From positions 1,302,001 through 1,366,000 of the forward strand of contig NZ_CP036423.1 in assembly GCF_009910365.1 (NCBI RefSeq): a stretch of DNA of 64,000 bases, in the 5' to 3' direction. The stretch's first letter is position 1, and the number at the start of each line of letters is the position of its first letter. This document shows positions 53,499 through 63,456 of this stretch, piece after piece. The position numbers and the translations under genes are program-made. Origin of the DNA: Aequoribacter fuscus (GTDB lineage Bacteria > Pseudomonadota > Gammaproteobacteria > Pseudomonadales > Halieaceae). The notes under the pieces are model-generated. The model had not been told where the DNA came from. It saw nothing but the letters and a program-made list of their open reading frames with translations, and did not search any database.

Positions 53499-54971
53499 AT
53501 GGCAGAGAGTAGAAAACGCAAACGCCCCGACGATTACTTTGGTGATTGGAAACAGCGCGAGGCGCTGGCCGAGGGTATGATTCCACTCGTTGGCGCATTG
53601 GCGCGCGAGAAAAATGTAAAGACTTATGTGTACGGTAAGTCGCTCGTGAATCAATCGGTGTTAGACATTATGCGCACCCATCGTTACGTGCGTCAGGTCG
53701 AAGAAAACGAGCTATCTGAGTTTGAAACGTATCCCGTCATCAAAGAATTGGCTGGGCTGAATCTGGGTCCGGCGCACATCGATGTGGGCCGCATTGCGGT
53801 GAATTATTTTGACCGTGGTCAGGGGCAGGGTTTGTCCGTTGAGGAGTATGTACAGCAAACTGTGCAGGATTTGGTTGGTGCAACCGACAAGCCTGTGGAT
53901 CAACCCGTGGATGTAGTGCTGTATGGCTTCGGCCGCATCGGTCGTCTGGTTGCTCGAATTTTGATCGACAAAACCGATGGTGGTGCGGGATTGCGTCTCC
54001 GTGCGATCGTAACGCGCAAGGGTAAAGCCCCCAATGACCTCGAAAAGCGCGCGAGTCTATTGCGTCGCGACTCGGTACACGGCGCGTTTAACGGCACCAT
54101 TCGCGTGGATGAGGAGCGTCAGAGCTTTGTGGCAAATGGCAACGAGGTGCGCGTGATCTACGCCGATGACCCCAGTACCATCGACTACACCGCCTACGGG
54201 ATCAATAACGCGATCGTGGTGGATAATACCGGTGTTTGGAGAGATGAGGCCGGCTTGTCGCAACACCTGCGGAGTAAAGGTGTGGCTAAGGTCATTTTGA
54301 CCGCACCGGGTAAGGGTTCGTTGAAAAACATCGTTGCGGGTATCAACAACGATATCATTGAAGATTCCGACACCATTATTTCTGCGGCGTCTTGCACCAC
54401 GAATGCGATTGCGCCGCCGCTGAAGTGTATTGACGACCAGTTTGGCATCAAAGCTGGCCACGTCGAAACCGTGCATGCGTATACCAACGATCAGAACCTG
54501 ATCGACAACTACCACAAAGCAGAGCGTCGCGGTCGCAGCGCGCCCCTGAACATGGTAATCACGGAGACGGGTGCCGCAAAAGCTGTGGGCAAAGTATTGC
54601 CGCAACTGGATGGTTTGCTGACCGGTAATGCGATTCGAGTGCCGACGCCCAATGTGTCGATGGCCATTCTGAACTTGACGTTAACGCAAGAGACGACCAA
54701 AGAAGAGCTCAATGAGTTTATGCGCAACATGGCGCTGCACAGCCCGTTGCGTAAGCAAATTGACTACTCCAACTCGACCGAAGTGGTATCGTCCGATTTT
54801 GTAGGTTCACGCCACGCCTGTATTTACGATGCCCAAGCTACCATTGTGAATGGCAATCAAGCGGTGCTGTATTTGTGGTATGACAATGAGTTTGGCTACA
54901 GCTGTCAGGTGCACCGTATTTTGGAGCAGATGGCAGGAATTAAGTACAAAACCTACCCCAAGGAAAATTGA
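53499..54971 (+). CDS. Glyceraldehyde-3-phosphate dehydrogenase, long form
   Basis: 490 residues. A conserved extension of about 135 residues precedes the Rossmann GFGRIGR at 143-149. The catalytic cysteine is C299 in SAASCTTN, the partner histidine lies in the usual HAYTNDQ segment, and the substrate site reads RGRSAPLNM. Long forms of this kind occur in Pseudomonas next to mfd. It interconverts glyceraldehyde-3-phosphate and 1,3-bisphosphoglycerate. Which cofactor or direction it favours is not visible. A hairpin follows before nqrA. Confidence 0.93.
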   Translation: MAESRKRKRPDDYFGDWKQREALAEGMIPLVGALAREKNVKTYVYGKSLVNQSVLDIMRTHRYVRQVEENELSEFETYPVIKELAGLNLGPAHIDVGRIAVNYFDRGQGQGLSVEEYVQQTVQDLVGATDKPVDQPVDVVLYGFGRIGRLVARILIDKTDGGAGLRLRAIVTRKGKAPNDLEKRASLLRRDSVHGAFNGTIRVDEERQSFVANGNEVRVIYADDPSTIDYTAYGINNAIVVDNTGVWRDEAGLSQHLRSKGVAKVILTAPGKGSLKNIVAGINNDIIEDSDTIISAASCTTNAIAPPLKCIDDQFGIKAGHVETVHAYTNDQNLIDNYHKAERRGRSAPLNMVITETGAAKAVGKVLPQLDGLLTGNAIRVPTPNVSMAILNLTLTQETTKEELNEFMRNMALHSPLRKQIDYSNSTEVVSSDFVGSRHACIYDAQATIVNGNQAVLYLWYDNEFGYSCQVHRILEQMAGIKYKTYPKEN

Positions 54972-55034
54972 TCGGATAAATTGTCCGCATTAAGGATGTG
55001 GCGCTGGCGAAACCGATGCTACATCCGCTATAAT

Positions 55035-55070
55035 GCGCCGCGACATTTATTGGTTGTTCGCGGCGCTTTT
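55035..55070 (+). terminator. GC-rich hairpin terminator between GAPDH and nqrA
   Basis: GCGCCGCGA pairs perfectly with TCGCGGCGC (9 bp, 14-base loop), followed by TTTTGGTTTT. A TATAAT ends one base before it (55029-55034), so a promoter for nqr could start inside the hairpin. No good -35 accompanies it. Confidence 0.75.
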
Positions 55071-55135
55071 GGTTTTAAACCGCCTAAGTCTCGTGGGCAC
55101 GACAATGATTAGTAAAACTCCCACGGAACTCTACG

Positions 55136-56479
55136 ATGATTAAAATCAAACGGGGTCTGAACATCCCGATCCAGGGTACACCTTCTAGCACCATCGATGC
55201 CTTCGTGACTCCGCGAAATATAGGCGTGGTTGGACATGACTATCACGGCATGAAGCCGACCATGGAAGTGCGCGAAGGCGATACAGTCCAAAAAGGACAG
55301 GTGTTGTTCAGCGACAAGAAGACGCCAGGTGTGCATTACACTGCTCCTACTTCGGGCACAATCAGCGCGATTAACCGCGGTGCAAAGCGTGTGCTTCAGT
55401 CGGTAGTGATCGAAGTGTCCGATGCGCCTGGAATCGACTTTGGCGCTGTCACGGCGGATCAGGCGCGTGCTATGGGTCGTCAAGAGGTCGTCGATAAGCT
55501 CGTCGCTTCGGGTTTGTGGACTGCGTTGCGAACGCGTCCATTCAGTAAAGTCCCTGCCATTGATGCCGAGCCGGTTGCTCTGTTTGTCACGGCCATGGAT
55601 ACTCAGCCTTTGGCGGCTGATCCTACTATTGCGATCGCTGAGCAAGCCGAAGCTTTTGCGTTGGGCGTCGATGTGTTGGCCAAACTGACCAGCGGTAAGA
55701 CGTATGTGTGTGCAGCTGCTGGCGCTAATATCCCGGCTGCCACCGCATCGAATGCGGAGCTGGCCACTTTTTCGGGTCCTCATCCTGCAGGATTGGTGGG
55801 AACCCATATCCACTTCTTGACGGGTGCGAGTGCCTCGCGTCAGGTGTGGCACATAGGCTACCAAGACGTTATAGCTGTTGGTCGCCTGTTCTTGGATGGG
55901 CAGCTTTACAGTGAGCGCGTTATCGCACTGTCAGGCCCAGCCGCCAGTAATCCACGGTTGGTGCGTACTCTTTTGGGCGCTGATCTTACAGCGCTGTGTG
56001 CGGGCGAGCAAAGTGCCGAGGAGTCGCGCTTGGTGTCTGGATCGGTATTAGGTGGTCGTAGCGTCAGTGGTGCGACGAGCTATTTAGGGCGTTACCACAA
56101 TCAGGTGACCTTAATCGCAGAGGGTCGTGACCGAGCCTTTATGGGCTGGTTGTCGCCGGGTGCGAAGCGTCACTCCAATATGGGTATCTATATCACCAGT
56201 TTTTTTGGGACGAAGCCCTTGGCTATGACGACAAACACCAACGGTTCAGAGCGTGCAATGGTGCCAGTAGGTAGCTATGAACGCATCATGCCGCTGGATA
56301 TTTTGCCAACCCAGCTGTTGCGCTCGTTGTTGGTGGGTGATACCGAAACGGCTCAGCAACTCGGTTGCCTAGAGCTGGACGAAGAAGATTTGGCGCTGTG
56401 TACCTACGTGTGCCCAGGTAAATACGAGTACGGTCCGGTGTTGCGGGACAACCTAACGCGTATAGAGCAGGAGGGTTAA
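55136..56479 (+). CDS. nqrA: Na+-translocating NADH:quinone reductase subunit A
   Basis: 447 residues. IKRGLNIPIQG and the cytoplasmic barrel-sandwich domain (GDTVQKGQVLFSDKKTPGVHY) are the standard NqrA opening. It is the quinone-contact subunit of the Na+ pump and has no transmembrane helix. nqrB begins 3 bases after its stop. First gene of nqrA-F, apbE and nqrM. Confidence 0.98.
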   Translation: MIKIKRGLNIPIQGTPSSTIDAFVTPRNIGVVGHDYHGMKPTMEVREGDTVQKGQVLFSDKKTPGVHYTAPTSGTISAINRGAKRVLQSVVIEVSDAPGIDFGAVTADQARAMGRQEVVDKLVASGLWTALRTRPFSKVPAIDAEPVALFVTAMDTQPLAADPTIAIAEQAEAFALGVDVLAKLTSGKTYVCAAAGANIPAATASNAELATFSGPHPAGLVGTHIHFLTGASASRQVWHIGYQDVIAVGRLFLDGQLYSERVIALSGPAASNPRLVRTLLGADLTALCAGEQSAEESRLVSGSVLGGRSVSGATSYLGRYHNQVTLIAEGRDRAFMGWLSPGAKRHSNMGIYITSFFGTKPLAMTTNTNGSERAMVPVGSYERIMPLDILPTQLLRSLLVGDTETAQQLGCLELDEEDLALCTYVCPGKYEYGPVLRDNLTRIEQEG

Positions 56480-56482
56480 TCG

Positions 56483-57682
56483 GTGAGTTTGCGTTCGTTT
56501 TTAGATTCCATAGAGCCTAATTTCAAAGAGGGCGGTAAGTATCAAAATTGGTACGCGCTGTATGAAGCGGTAGACACGATTTTTTACTCGCCTAACCACG
56601 TAACTAAGTCGACCGCGCACGTTCGCGATGGTGTTGACTTGAAGCGCATCATGATCACCGTATGGTTCGCGGTGTTCCCCGCCATGTTTTACGGTATGTA
56701 CAACTTGGGTTTCAATGCGAACGAAGTCATCGCAGCGGGTCAAGGTGCAGCCCTTGACGGATGGCGTGGCGCGATCCTATACGCCGTTGCTGGCAGTGAC
56801 CCGAGCAGTATTTGGGATTGTTTTGTTTACGGTGCTCTGCACTTCTTGCCCATTTATTTCGTGACCTTTGCGGTTGGCGGTTTTTGGGAAGTGTTGTTTG
56901 CGATGAAGCGCGGCCACGAAGTCAACGAAGGGTTCTTCGTGACCTCCATTCTATTCGCATTGATTTGCCCGCCTGATCTGCCTTTGTGGCAAGCGGCCTT
57001 GGGTATTAGTTTTGGCGTTGTCATTGGTAAAGAAGTCTTTGGCGGCACGGGCAAAAACTTTTTGAACCCAGCGCTCACAGGCCGTGCGTTCTTGTACTTT
57101 GCCTATCCCGCACAGCTTTCTGGAGATGCTGTCTGGGTCGCTGTTGATGGGTACACGAGCGCGACACCACTGGCTTTAAATGCTATGGGAGGCGTTGACG
57201 CCATCACCCAACAGTGGACTTGGATGGATGCCTTCATGGGCGCTATTCCCGGCTCGATTGGCGAAACCTCTACTCTGATGGTGTTGATCGGCGGTGCAGT
57301 GCTGTTGATCACCCGAATCGCGGCATGGCGAGTTGTGGCCGGCGTGTTCTTAGGCATGTTTTTACTGAGCGGCCTGTTCAATATGATCGGCTCTGATACC
57401 AATCCGGCCTTCGCGACTCCTTGGTACTGGCATCTGGTGATGGGTGGTTTTGCCTTTGGCATGATGTTTATGGCCACTGACCCTGTATCGTCTGCGATGA
57501 CGAACGGTGGAAAGTGGGCCTTTGGTATCTTGGTGGGTGTCATGACGGTATTGATTCGCGTGGTCAACCCGGCGTTCCCAGAGGGCATCATGTTGGCGAT
57601 TCTGTTCGCTAACCTGTTCGCTCCTTTAATGGATCATTTTGTGGTGCAAGCGAATATCAAACGGAGGTTAGCGCGTGTCTAG
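56483..57682 (+). CDS. nqrB: Na+-translocating NADH:quinone reductase subunit B
   Basis: 399 residues from a GTG. About ten helices hold the Na+ path. The covalent FMN site is the threonine in SATP (T228). [16 protein letters not shown] and the later TDPVSSAM are NqrB/RnfD family segments. The last 8 bases overlap nqrC. Confidence 0.97.
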   Translation: MSLRSFLDSIEPNFKEGGKYQNWYALYEAVDTIFYSPNHVTKSTAHVRDGVDLKRIMITVWFAVFPAMFYGMYNLGFNANEVIAAGQGAALDGWRGAILYAVAGSDPSSIWDCFVYGALHFLPIYFVTFAVGGFWEVLFAMKRGHEVNEGFFVTSILFALICPPDLPLWQAALGISFGVVIGKEVFGGTGKNFLNPALTGRAFLYFAYPAQLSGDAVWVAVDGYTSATPLALNAMGGVDAITQQWTWMDAFMGAIPGSIGETSTLMVLIGGAVLLITRIAAWRVVAGVFLGMFLLSGLFNMIGSDTNPAFATPWYWHLVMGGFAFGMMFMATDPVSSAMTNGGKWAFGILVGVMTVLIRVVNPAFPEGIMLAILFANLFAPLMDHFVVQANIKRRLARV

Positions 57683-58445
57683 TAAAGATGGCATCGGAAA
57701 AGTCATAGGCGTCGCGCTGGCGCTGTGCGTCGTGTGCTCGGTGGTAGTTTCTACCGCGGCGGTGCAGCTTAAGCCCGCGCAAGAGATCAACAAAACTCGC
57801 GACTTAAAGCGCAATATCTTACAGGCAGCAGGTTTGTACGATGCGTCACAATCGGTAGAAAGCCAGTTTGAAAGTATTTCGACACGCGTTGTTGACTTGC
57901 GCACGGGCCGGTTTACTGACGAGGTTGATCCCGCGAGTTTCGATCAGCGTTCGGCGTCGAAAGATCCAAGCAATTCAGCGGAATTAGACGATGAGCAAGA
58001 TGTCGCGAAGATTTCTCGGCGTGAGCACTACTCACTAGTGTACCTAGTAGAAAATAGCGGTGCGATCGAGAAGATCATTCTGCCTGTACGTGGTTATGGC
58101 TTGTGGTCAACGCTGTACGGTTTTGTGGCGCTCGAATCCGATGCGAACACGGTCGTCGGTTTGGGGTTTTATGAACACGGTGAGACCCCCGGCTTGGGCG
58201 GCGAGGTCGACAACCCTCGCTGGAAAGCGTTCTGGCCCGGCAAACAAGTGTATCGTGATGGCGAAGTCGAGATTGCGCTTGCAAAAGGCGCGGTAGATCC
58301 TGCGAGCACAGATGCGCCATGGCGTGTTGACGGGCTATCAGGCGCGACCTTGACATCGCGTGGCGTAACAAATTTGGTTCAGTTTTGGTTAGGCGAGGAT
58401 GGATTTCAGCCATTCTTGGCGAATTTGAAGGCGGGGGAGGCCTGA
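57675..58445 (+). CDS. nqrC: Na+-translocating NADH:quinone reductase subunit C
   Basis: 256 residues from a GTG. One N-terminal helix anchors a periplasmic flavoprotein. The covalent FMN threonine is T225 in SGATLTS, the same number as in Vibrio cholerae. ApbE, encoded downstream, should attach the flavin. It is followed by nqrD after one base. Confidence 0.97.
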   Translation: MSSKDGIGKVIGVALALCVVCSVVVSTAAVQLKPAQEINKTRDLKRNILQAAGLYDASQSVESQFESISTRVVDLRTGRFTDEVDPASFDQRSASKDPSNSAELDDEQDVAKISRREHYSLVYLVENSGAIEKIILPVRGYGLWSTLYGFVALESDANTVVGLGFYEHGETPGLGGEVDNPRWKAFWPGKQVYRDGEVEIALAKGAVDPASTDAPWRVDGLSGATLTSRGVTNLVQFWLGEDGFQPFLANLKAGEA

Positions 58446-58446
58446 T

Positions 58447-59109
58447 ATGAGTAAGTTTAAGGAAACGGTGATCAGCCCCATTTTTGATAACAACCCGATC
58501 GCGCTTCAAATTTTGGGCATTTGCTCAGCATTAGCGGTGACCAGCTCACTACAGGTCACGGTGGTCATGTGTATTGCATTGACCCTAGTGACGGCATTTT
58601 CTAACTTCTTTATCTCGTTAATTCGAAACGCAATCCCCTCGAGCATCCGTATCATCGTCCAGATGATCATTATCGCTTCTTTGGTCATTGTGGTTGATCA
58701 GATCTTAAAAGCGGTAGCTTACGACATCAGTAAACAGCTATCGGTGTTTGTAGGTCTGATCATCACCAACTGTATTGTTATGGGGCGCGCAGAAGCTTAC
58801 GCCATGAAGAATCCGCCCATCCCGAGCTTCTTCGACGGTATCGGCAACGGCTTGGGCTACAGCGTGGTACTTTTGGCCGTCGGTTTTGTCCGCGAACTTT
58901 TCGGGGCAGGCAAATTGTTCGGCATCGAAATTTTACCGCTCGTCACGGAGGGTGGATGGTACAACCCCAACGGTTTATTACTGTTGCCACCGAGTGCATT
59001 CTTTTTGATCGGTATTTTCATTTGGGTTTTACGCAGCGTCAAACCCGCTCAAGTGGAAGAGCCTGAGTACTCTATTGCCAAGCACACGGTCGCTAAGGAG
59101 GGCGTGTAA
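58447..59109 (+). CDS. nqrD: Na+-translocating NADH:quinone reductase subunit D
   Basis: 220 residues with six helices. [21 protein letters not shown] and [17 protein letters not shown] are typical. The cysteine in ITNCIV pairs with that of NqrE to hold the intramembrane Fe-S centre. Overlaps nqrE by one base. Confidence 0.97.
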   Translation: MSKFKETVISPIFDNNPIALQILGICSALAVTSSLQVTVVMCIALTLVTAFSNFFISLIRNAIPSSIRIIVQMIIIASLVIVVDQILKAVAYDISKQLSVFVGLIITNCIVMGRAEAYAMKNPPIPSFFDGIGNGLGYSVVLLAVGFVRELFGAGKLFGIEILPLVTEGGWYNPNGLLLLPPSAFFLIGIFIWVLRSVKPAQVEEPEYSIAKHTVAKEGV

Positions 59110-59717
59110 TGGAATATTATTTGAGCCTGTTTATTCGCTCGATCTTTATCGACAACATGGCGCTGGCCTTCTTTTTGGGCATGTGTACCTTTTTGGCGAT
59201 CTCGAAAAAAATTCAAGCGGCCCTGGGTTTGGGCATCGCGGTGATTGTGGTTCTCACCATTACCGTGCCCGTGAACAACTTAATTTACAACTATTTGCTG
59301 GCCGATGGTGCCCTCGCGTGGGCGGGCTACCCCGATATCGATTTAAGTTTCTTGGGCTTGTTGAGCTACATCGGTGTCATCGCAGCGATTGTCCAAATCA
59401 TGGAAATGTTTTTGGACAAGTTTGTTCCAGCTTTGTACAACGCTTTGGGTGTGTTCTTGCCGCTGATCACGGTGAATTGCGCTATCCTTGGAGCAAGCTT
59501 GTTCATGGTGGAACGCGACTATGGCTTCGCCGAATCCGTGGTATTTGGCGCTGGCTCTGGTGTGGGTTGGGCCCTAGCGATTGTTGCTTTGGCCGGTATA
59601 CGCGAGAAGCTCAAGTACAGTGACGTGCCTGAAGGTTTGCGTGGCCTTGGCATTACGTTCATCACCGTTGGACTCATGTCGTTGGGCTTCATGTCTTTCG
59701 GCGGAATCGACTTGTAA
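59109..59717 (+). CDS. nqrE: Na+-translocating NADH:quinone reductase subunit E
   Basis: 202 residues with six helices, an inverted-topology homologue of Nqr[21 protein letters not shown] and [10 protein letters not shown] hold the conserved cysteines of the NqrD/E iron centre. nqrF follows after 14 bases. Confidence 0.97.
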   Translation: MEYYLSLFIRSIFIDNMALAFFLGMCTFLAISKKIQAALGLGIAVIVVLTITVPVNNLIYNYLLADGALAWAGYPDIDLSFLGLLSYIGVIAAIVQIMEMFLDKFVPALYNALGVFLPLITVNCAILGASLFMVERDYGFAESVVFGAGSGVGWALAIVALAGIREKLKYSDVPEGLRGLGITFITVGLMSLGFMSFGGIDL

Positions 59718-59731
59718 GGGGTTAGCAATCG

Positions 59732-60952
59732 ATGGATACCATTTTATTCGGCGTAGGAATGTTCACGGCAATCGTGCTTGCCCTCGTGTTGATCATTCTG
59801 TTTGCGCGCAGCCGCATGGTGAATAGCGGTGCAGTTAATATTGTAGTCAACGGCGAGAAGACCATTTCTGTACCTGCCGGCGGCAAGCTACTCCAAACCC
59901 TGGCTGACTCGAACTTGTTTTTGGCATCGGCCTGTGGCGGTGGCGGTACTTGCGCCCAGTGTAAGTGCATTGTTAAGTCCGGCGGTGGCGCTATGTTGCC
60001 AACCGAAGAGGGCCACTTTAATCGTCGTGAGGCAGCCGAGGGCTGGCGCTTGAGCTGCCAGACTGCCGTCAAGCAGGACATGGAAATTGAAGTGCCGGAG
60101 GAAGTGTTCGGGGTGAAACAGTGGGAGACCACCGTAGAATCGAACGACAACGTTGCGACCTTTATCAAAGAGCTCATACTCACGTTGCCCGAGGGCGAAA
60201 ACGTGGACTTCCGTGCAGGGGGTTACGTTCAGCTAGAGCGACCTGCAGGTCATGTACAATATTCTGACTTTGATATCGGCGAAGAGTATCGCGGTGACTG
60301 GGAGCGCTTTGGCTTCTTCAATCTCGACTCGAAAACGGACGAACCCATTATTCGCGCTTACTCGATGGCCAACTATCCGGAAGAGAAGGGTGTGGTTAAG
60401 TTCAATATTCGTATCGCGACGCCACCGCCCGGCAGTCAAGGCATACCTGCTGGCGAAATGTCATCGTGGGTCTTCAACCTTAAGCCGGGCGATAAAGTTA
60501 AAGTCTCTGGGCCTTTTGGCGAGTTTTTTGCCAAAGATACGGATGCGGAGATGGTCTTCATCGGTGGCGGTGCCGGTATGGCGCCGATGCGCTCTCACAT
60601 CTTCGATCAGCTGAAGCGTTTGGGTTCGAAGCGCAAAATTTCATTCTGGTATGGCGCGCGTTCGCTTCGCGAAATGTTCTATGTCGAAGATTACGACACG
60701 CTGGCGGCTGAGAACGAGAATTTTGACTGGCACGTCGCACTGTCTGATCCGCAGCCCGAAGATAACTGGACGGGCTTAACCGGATTTATTCACAACGTGC
60801 TGTACGAGCAGTACCTGAAAGATCACCCAGCGCCAGAGGATTGCGAGTACTACATGTGCGGGCCACCAATGATGAATGCGGCGGTCATCAAAATGTTGAC
60901 GGATCTCGGTGTGGAACCTGAGAACATTATGCTCGATGATTTCGGTGGCTAA
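59732..60952 (+). CDS. nqrF: Na+-translocating NADH:quinone reductase subunit F
   Basis: 406 residues. An N-terminal helix is followed by a 2Fe-2S domain ([20 protein letters not shown]) and a ferredoxin-reductase module with RAYSMANYP for FAD and [12 protein letters not shown] for NADH, ending in MLDDFGG. It takes electrons from NADH into the pump. The apbE start overlaps its end by 17 bases. Confidence 0.98.
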   Translation: MDTILFGVGMFTAIVLALVLIILFARSRMVNSGAVNIVVNGEKTISVPAGGKLLQTLADSNLFLASACGGGGTCAQCKCIVKSGGGAMLPTEEGHFNRREAAEGWRLSCQTAVKQDMEIEVPEEVFGVKQWETTVESNDNVATFIKELILTLPEGENVDFRAGGYVQLERPAGHVQYSDFDIGEEYRGDWERFGFFNLDSKTDEPIIRAYSMANYPEEKGVVKFNIRIATPPPGSQGIPAGEMSSWVFNLKPGDKVKVSGPFGEFFAKDTDAEMVFIGGGAGMAPMRSHIFDQLKRLGSKRKISFWYGARSLREMFYVEDYDTLAAENENFDWHVALSDPQPEDNWTGLTGFIHNVLYEQYLKDHPAPEDCEYYMCGPPMMNAAVIKMLTDLGVEPENIMLDDFGG

Positions 60953-61973
60953 TATTCAGCGATTTACCCTAGCGCTCAGCCTGTTGGTCTGGGCGCTTTT
61001 TCTTTCAGGCTGTGACCCTAAGCCTGCGTTCGAGAAGATGGGCGGACGTACGATGGGCACCAGCTGGTCTTTGACTTATCTCCCACCCAATAGCGATCAC
61101 AACGCGTCGGCGCTGCGTGCTGCGCTAGAAGCCGAATTGCTCGATATCAATCAATCGATGTCGACGTATATCGCAGATTCTGAGATTAATCTTGTCTCCA
61201 GTGCACCGGCAAATGAGCCGATCAAAGTATCGAGCGGCTTCGCCTATGTGCTTGATCAGGCTTTGACTTTGTCGCGCTTGTCAGGCGGCGCGTATGACGT
61301 GACGGTCGAGCCTCTGATTTTGCTGTGGGGATTCGGGCCCGAGTTTAAAAAAGACGACCTCCCAAGTGAGGCTGAGGTAGAGGCCGCTCGAGCTCAGGTA
61401 GGCTACGAAGCCCTAGAATTTGATTTGGCCAGCCGCACGCTGGTGAAGACGAGCCCCCGTGCGCTCGATTTTTCCAGTATTGCTAAAGGATTCGGCGTGG
61501 ACCGCCTTGCGAACTTGCTGCGAAGTCGTGGGATCGACAATTTTATGGTCGAAATTGGCGGCGAACTCAAAGTTCAAGGCCTCAATCCGCAGGGGCAACC
61601 GTGGCGCATTGCTGTGCGTTCACCCCAATCGGACGCCCCCGAGGTTGCAACCACCATTGCTCTGACAGATATGGGTGTGGCAACGTCAGGAGATTACTTC
61701 AATTTCTTCAGGGTAGGGGGGCAGAACTACTCGCATCTGATCGATCCAACAACCGGGTGGCCCATACGGCATGAGGTGGTATCGGTTACGGTAGTCGATC
61801 CAAGTGTCACACGCGCAGATGGCTTGGCAACGAGCCTGTTGGTATTGGGCAAAGATGAGGCTTTAGCGCTTGCTGAGGAAAATCAGTGGGCCGTGTTACT
61901 ATTGGCGAGGACCGAGGCTGGGATAGAATCTTTTCCTAGCTCTGCGTTTGCTCGTATGTACCAATCACAGTAA
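60936..61973 (+). CDS. apbE: FAD:protein FMN transferase (lipoprotein)
   Basis: 345 residues from the ATG inside the nqrF end. A longer frame from 60909 is less likely because the signal peptide starts at [10 protein letters not shown]. The lipobox LFLSGC anchors it in the periplasm. [37 protein letters not shown] and [11 protein letters not shown] are the catalytic family segments. It puts FMN on NqrB and NqrC threonines. nqrM follows after 12 bases. Confidence 0.96.
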   Translation: MISVANIQRFTLALSLLVWALFLSGCDPKPAFEKMGGRTMGTSWSLTYLPPNSDHNASALRAALEAELLDINQSMSTYIADSEINLVSSAPANEPIKVSSGFAYVLDQALTLSRLSGGAYDVTVEPLILLWGFGPEFKKDDLPSEAEVEAARAQVGYEALEFDLASRTLVKTSPRALDFSSIAKGFGVDRLANLLRSRGIDNFMVEIGGELKVQGLNPQGQPWRIAVRSPQSDAPEVATTIALTDMGVATSGDYFNFFRVGGQNYSHLIDPTTGWPIRHEVVSVTVVDPSVTRADGLATSLLVLGKDEALALAEENQWAVLLLARTEAGIESFPSSAFARMYQSQ

Positions 61974-61985
61974 AAAGGAGACACC

Positions 61986-62222
61986 ATGGAAACCTTCGTT
62001 TTAGCGTTCATTCTAATGGGTGTTGTTGTTGCCATTATGGCCGTTGGTGTTATGTTTGGGCGCCAGCCCATTAAAGGTAGCTGTGGTGGCATGGGCGCAG
62101 TCGGGATAGACGCTGCCTGTGAACTCTGTGGTGGTGACCCCAACAAATGCGAGACTGAATCGGAAAAAACCGCCAACTCTGCTCGCCCTGGCTTGTTTTA
62201 CTCCGCAGATAAAAATTCATAG
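61986..62222 (+). CDS. nqrM: NqrM, Na+-NQR maturation protein (DUF539)
   Basis: 78 residues. One N-terminal helix and a short tail with cysteines C33, C45, C48 and C55 (GSCGGMG, CELCGG, NKC) are the NqrM marks. It is thought to deliver iron to the NqrD/E centre. AAGGAG sits 7 bases before the ATG. Confidence 0.94.
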   Translation: METFVLAFILMGVVVAIMAVGVMFGRQPIKGSCGGMGAVGIDAACELCGGDPNKCETESEKTANSARPGLFYSADKNS

Positions 62223-62232
62223 TTCGTTTCCG

Positions 62233-63456
62233 ATGGCCCTGCTTTGGCACTTGGCGCTGCGTTACTCTTTTGGGGTGCGCCGGCAGGGTTTTGCGCGTTT
62301 GGTGTCTGTTATTTCCGTTGCAGGCATGACTCTGGGTGTTATTGCGCTTATTGTGGTCATGTCTGTTATGAATGGTTTTTCACGCGAAATTACCGAGCGC
62401 ATCTTATCGGTCGTACCGCACCTGTTTGTTGAGCAAACCATCGACGACACCTCAGGCACGGAGCAAGCCCTTCGGCAGCAGGAAGGCGTCGTTGCGGTAT
62501 CGCCTTACCTTCGGACACAAGCCTTGCTGGGTTCGGGTAGTCTAATCAGCGGCGCTCGTATCATGGGTGTTGACACCAGGACTCTGGCAACTGTGTCCCC
62601 TTGGCTGGAGACCGTAGCGCGTCAGCTCGAGCAGGCGGCGGATATCCGTTTTGGCCTTGTATTAAGCAGCAGCTTGGCGGCGAGTTTGGGTGTGATGCCG
62701 GGCGATGATGTAAAGATGACCTTACCCGATGTGGTGGTTAGCCCGTTTGGTGTGTTCCCGAAAACGAAAACCTTGCGAGTTGTAGGCGTTTTTGACCTCA
62801 GTATTAATCAATCGAGCGCCGATGCCTTCATGGATTTAACGACGGCGGAGCGGCTACTGCGACGCGATCGTGACGGTTGGCAAGTACGCGGGCAGGATCT
62901 TTGGCAAGCGCCAACGCTTGCGAGTAACATCAACATTGAGCTCAGTCCCCTGGGGCTTCATGCAACGGATTGGACCGAGACGCAGGGCTCGCTGTTTGCC
63001 TCTATTAAAATGGAAAAACGTATGGTCGCGGTGTTACTGTTTTTGGTGGTTGTGGTGGCGGCGTTTAATTTAATCGCGACCTTGGCCATGTCGGTGCAGT
63101 CCCGCCGCAAAGATATTGCGGTGTTGGGTATGATGGGGCTCTCGCACACCCAATTGTCATTGGTGTTTCTACTTCACGGTTTGCTGATGGCCTGTGTCGC
63201 CATTGCGATTGGGACCTTGGTGGGTGTTGTGTTGGCGATGAATCTGCCTGATATTGTGCGCTTGGTTGAACTGGCGTTTGGTTTTAAAGTGTTTGATCCG
63301 ACGGTGTATTTTATTAGCGATTTGCCTTCGCACTTACTGTGGTCTGATGTTTTTTGGGTAGTGACTATCGCGCTACTGTTAAGCATCTTAGCGTCAATCT
63401 ATCCCGCTTTGCGAGCAGCGCGAATCTCGCCTGCAGAGGTATTGCGCTATGAATAA
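62233..63456 (+). CDS. lolC: Lipoprotein-releasing ABC transporter permease LolC/LolE
   Basis: 407 residues from the ATG at 62233 (MALLWHLALRYS). The longer frame runs back through nqrM and is rejected. ALRYSFGVRRQGF, a first helix at about 20-45 (VISVAGMTLGVIALIVVMSVMNGF split here by position), a periplasmic MacB-like domain and three C-terminal helices fit the family. It moves lipoproteins out of the inner membrane to LolA. LolC and LolE cannot be told apart from this gene alone. It overlaps lolD by 8 bases. Confidence 0.93.
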   Translation: MALLWHLALRYSFGVRRQGFARLVSVISVAGMTLGVIALIVVMSVMNGFSREITERILSVVPHLFVEQTIDDTSGTEQALRQQEGVVAVSPYLRTQALLGSGSLISGARIMGVDTRTLATVSPWLETVARQLEQAADIRFGLVLSSSLAASLGVMPGDDVKMTLPDVVVSPFGVFPKTKTLRVVGVFDLSINQSSADAFMDLTTAERLLRRDRDGWQVRGQDLWQAPTLASNINIELSPLGLHATDWTETQGSLFASIKMEKRMVAVLLFLVVVVAAFNLIATLAMSVQSRRKDIAVLGMMGLSHTQLSLVFLLHGLLMACVAIAIGTLVGVVLAMNLPDIVRLVELAFGFKVFDPTVYFISDLPSHLLWSDVFWVVTIALLLSILASIYPALRAARISPAEVLRYE

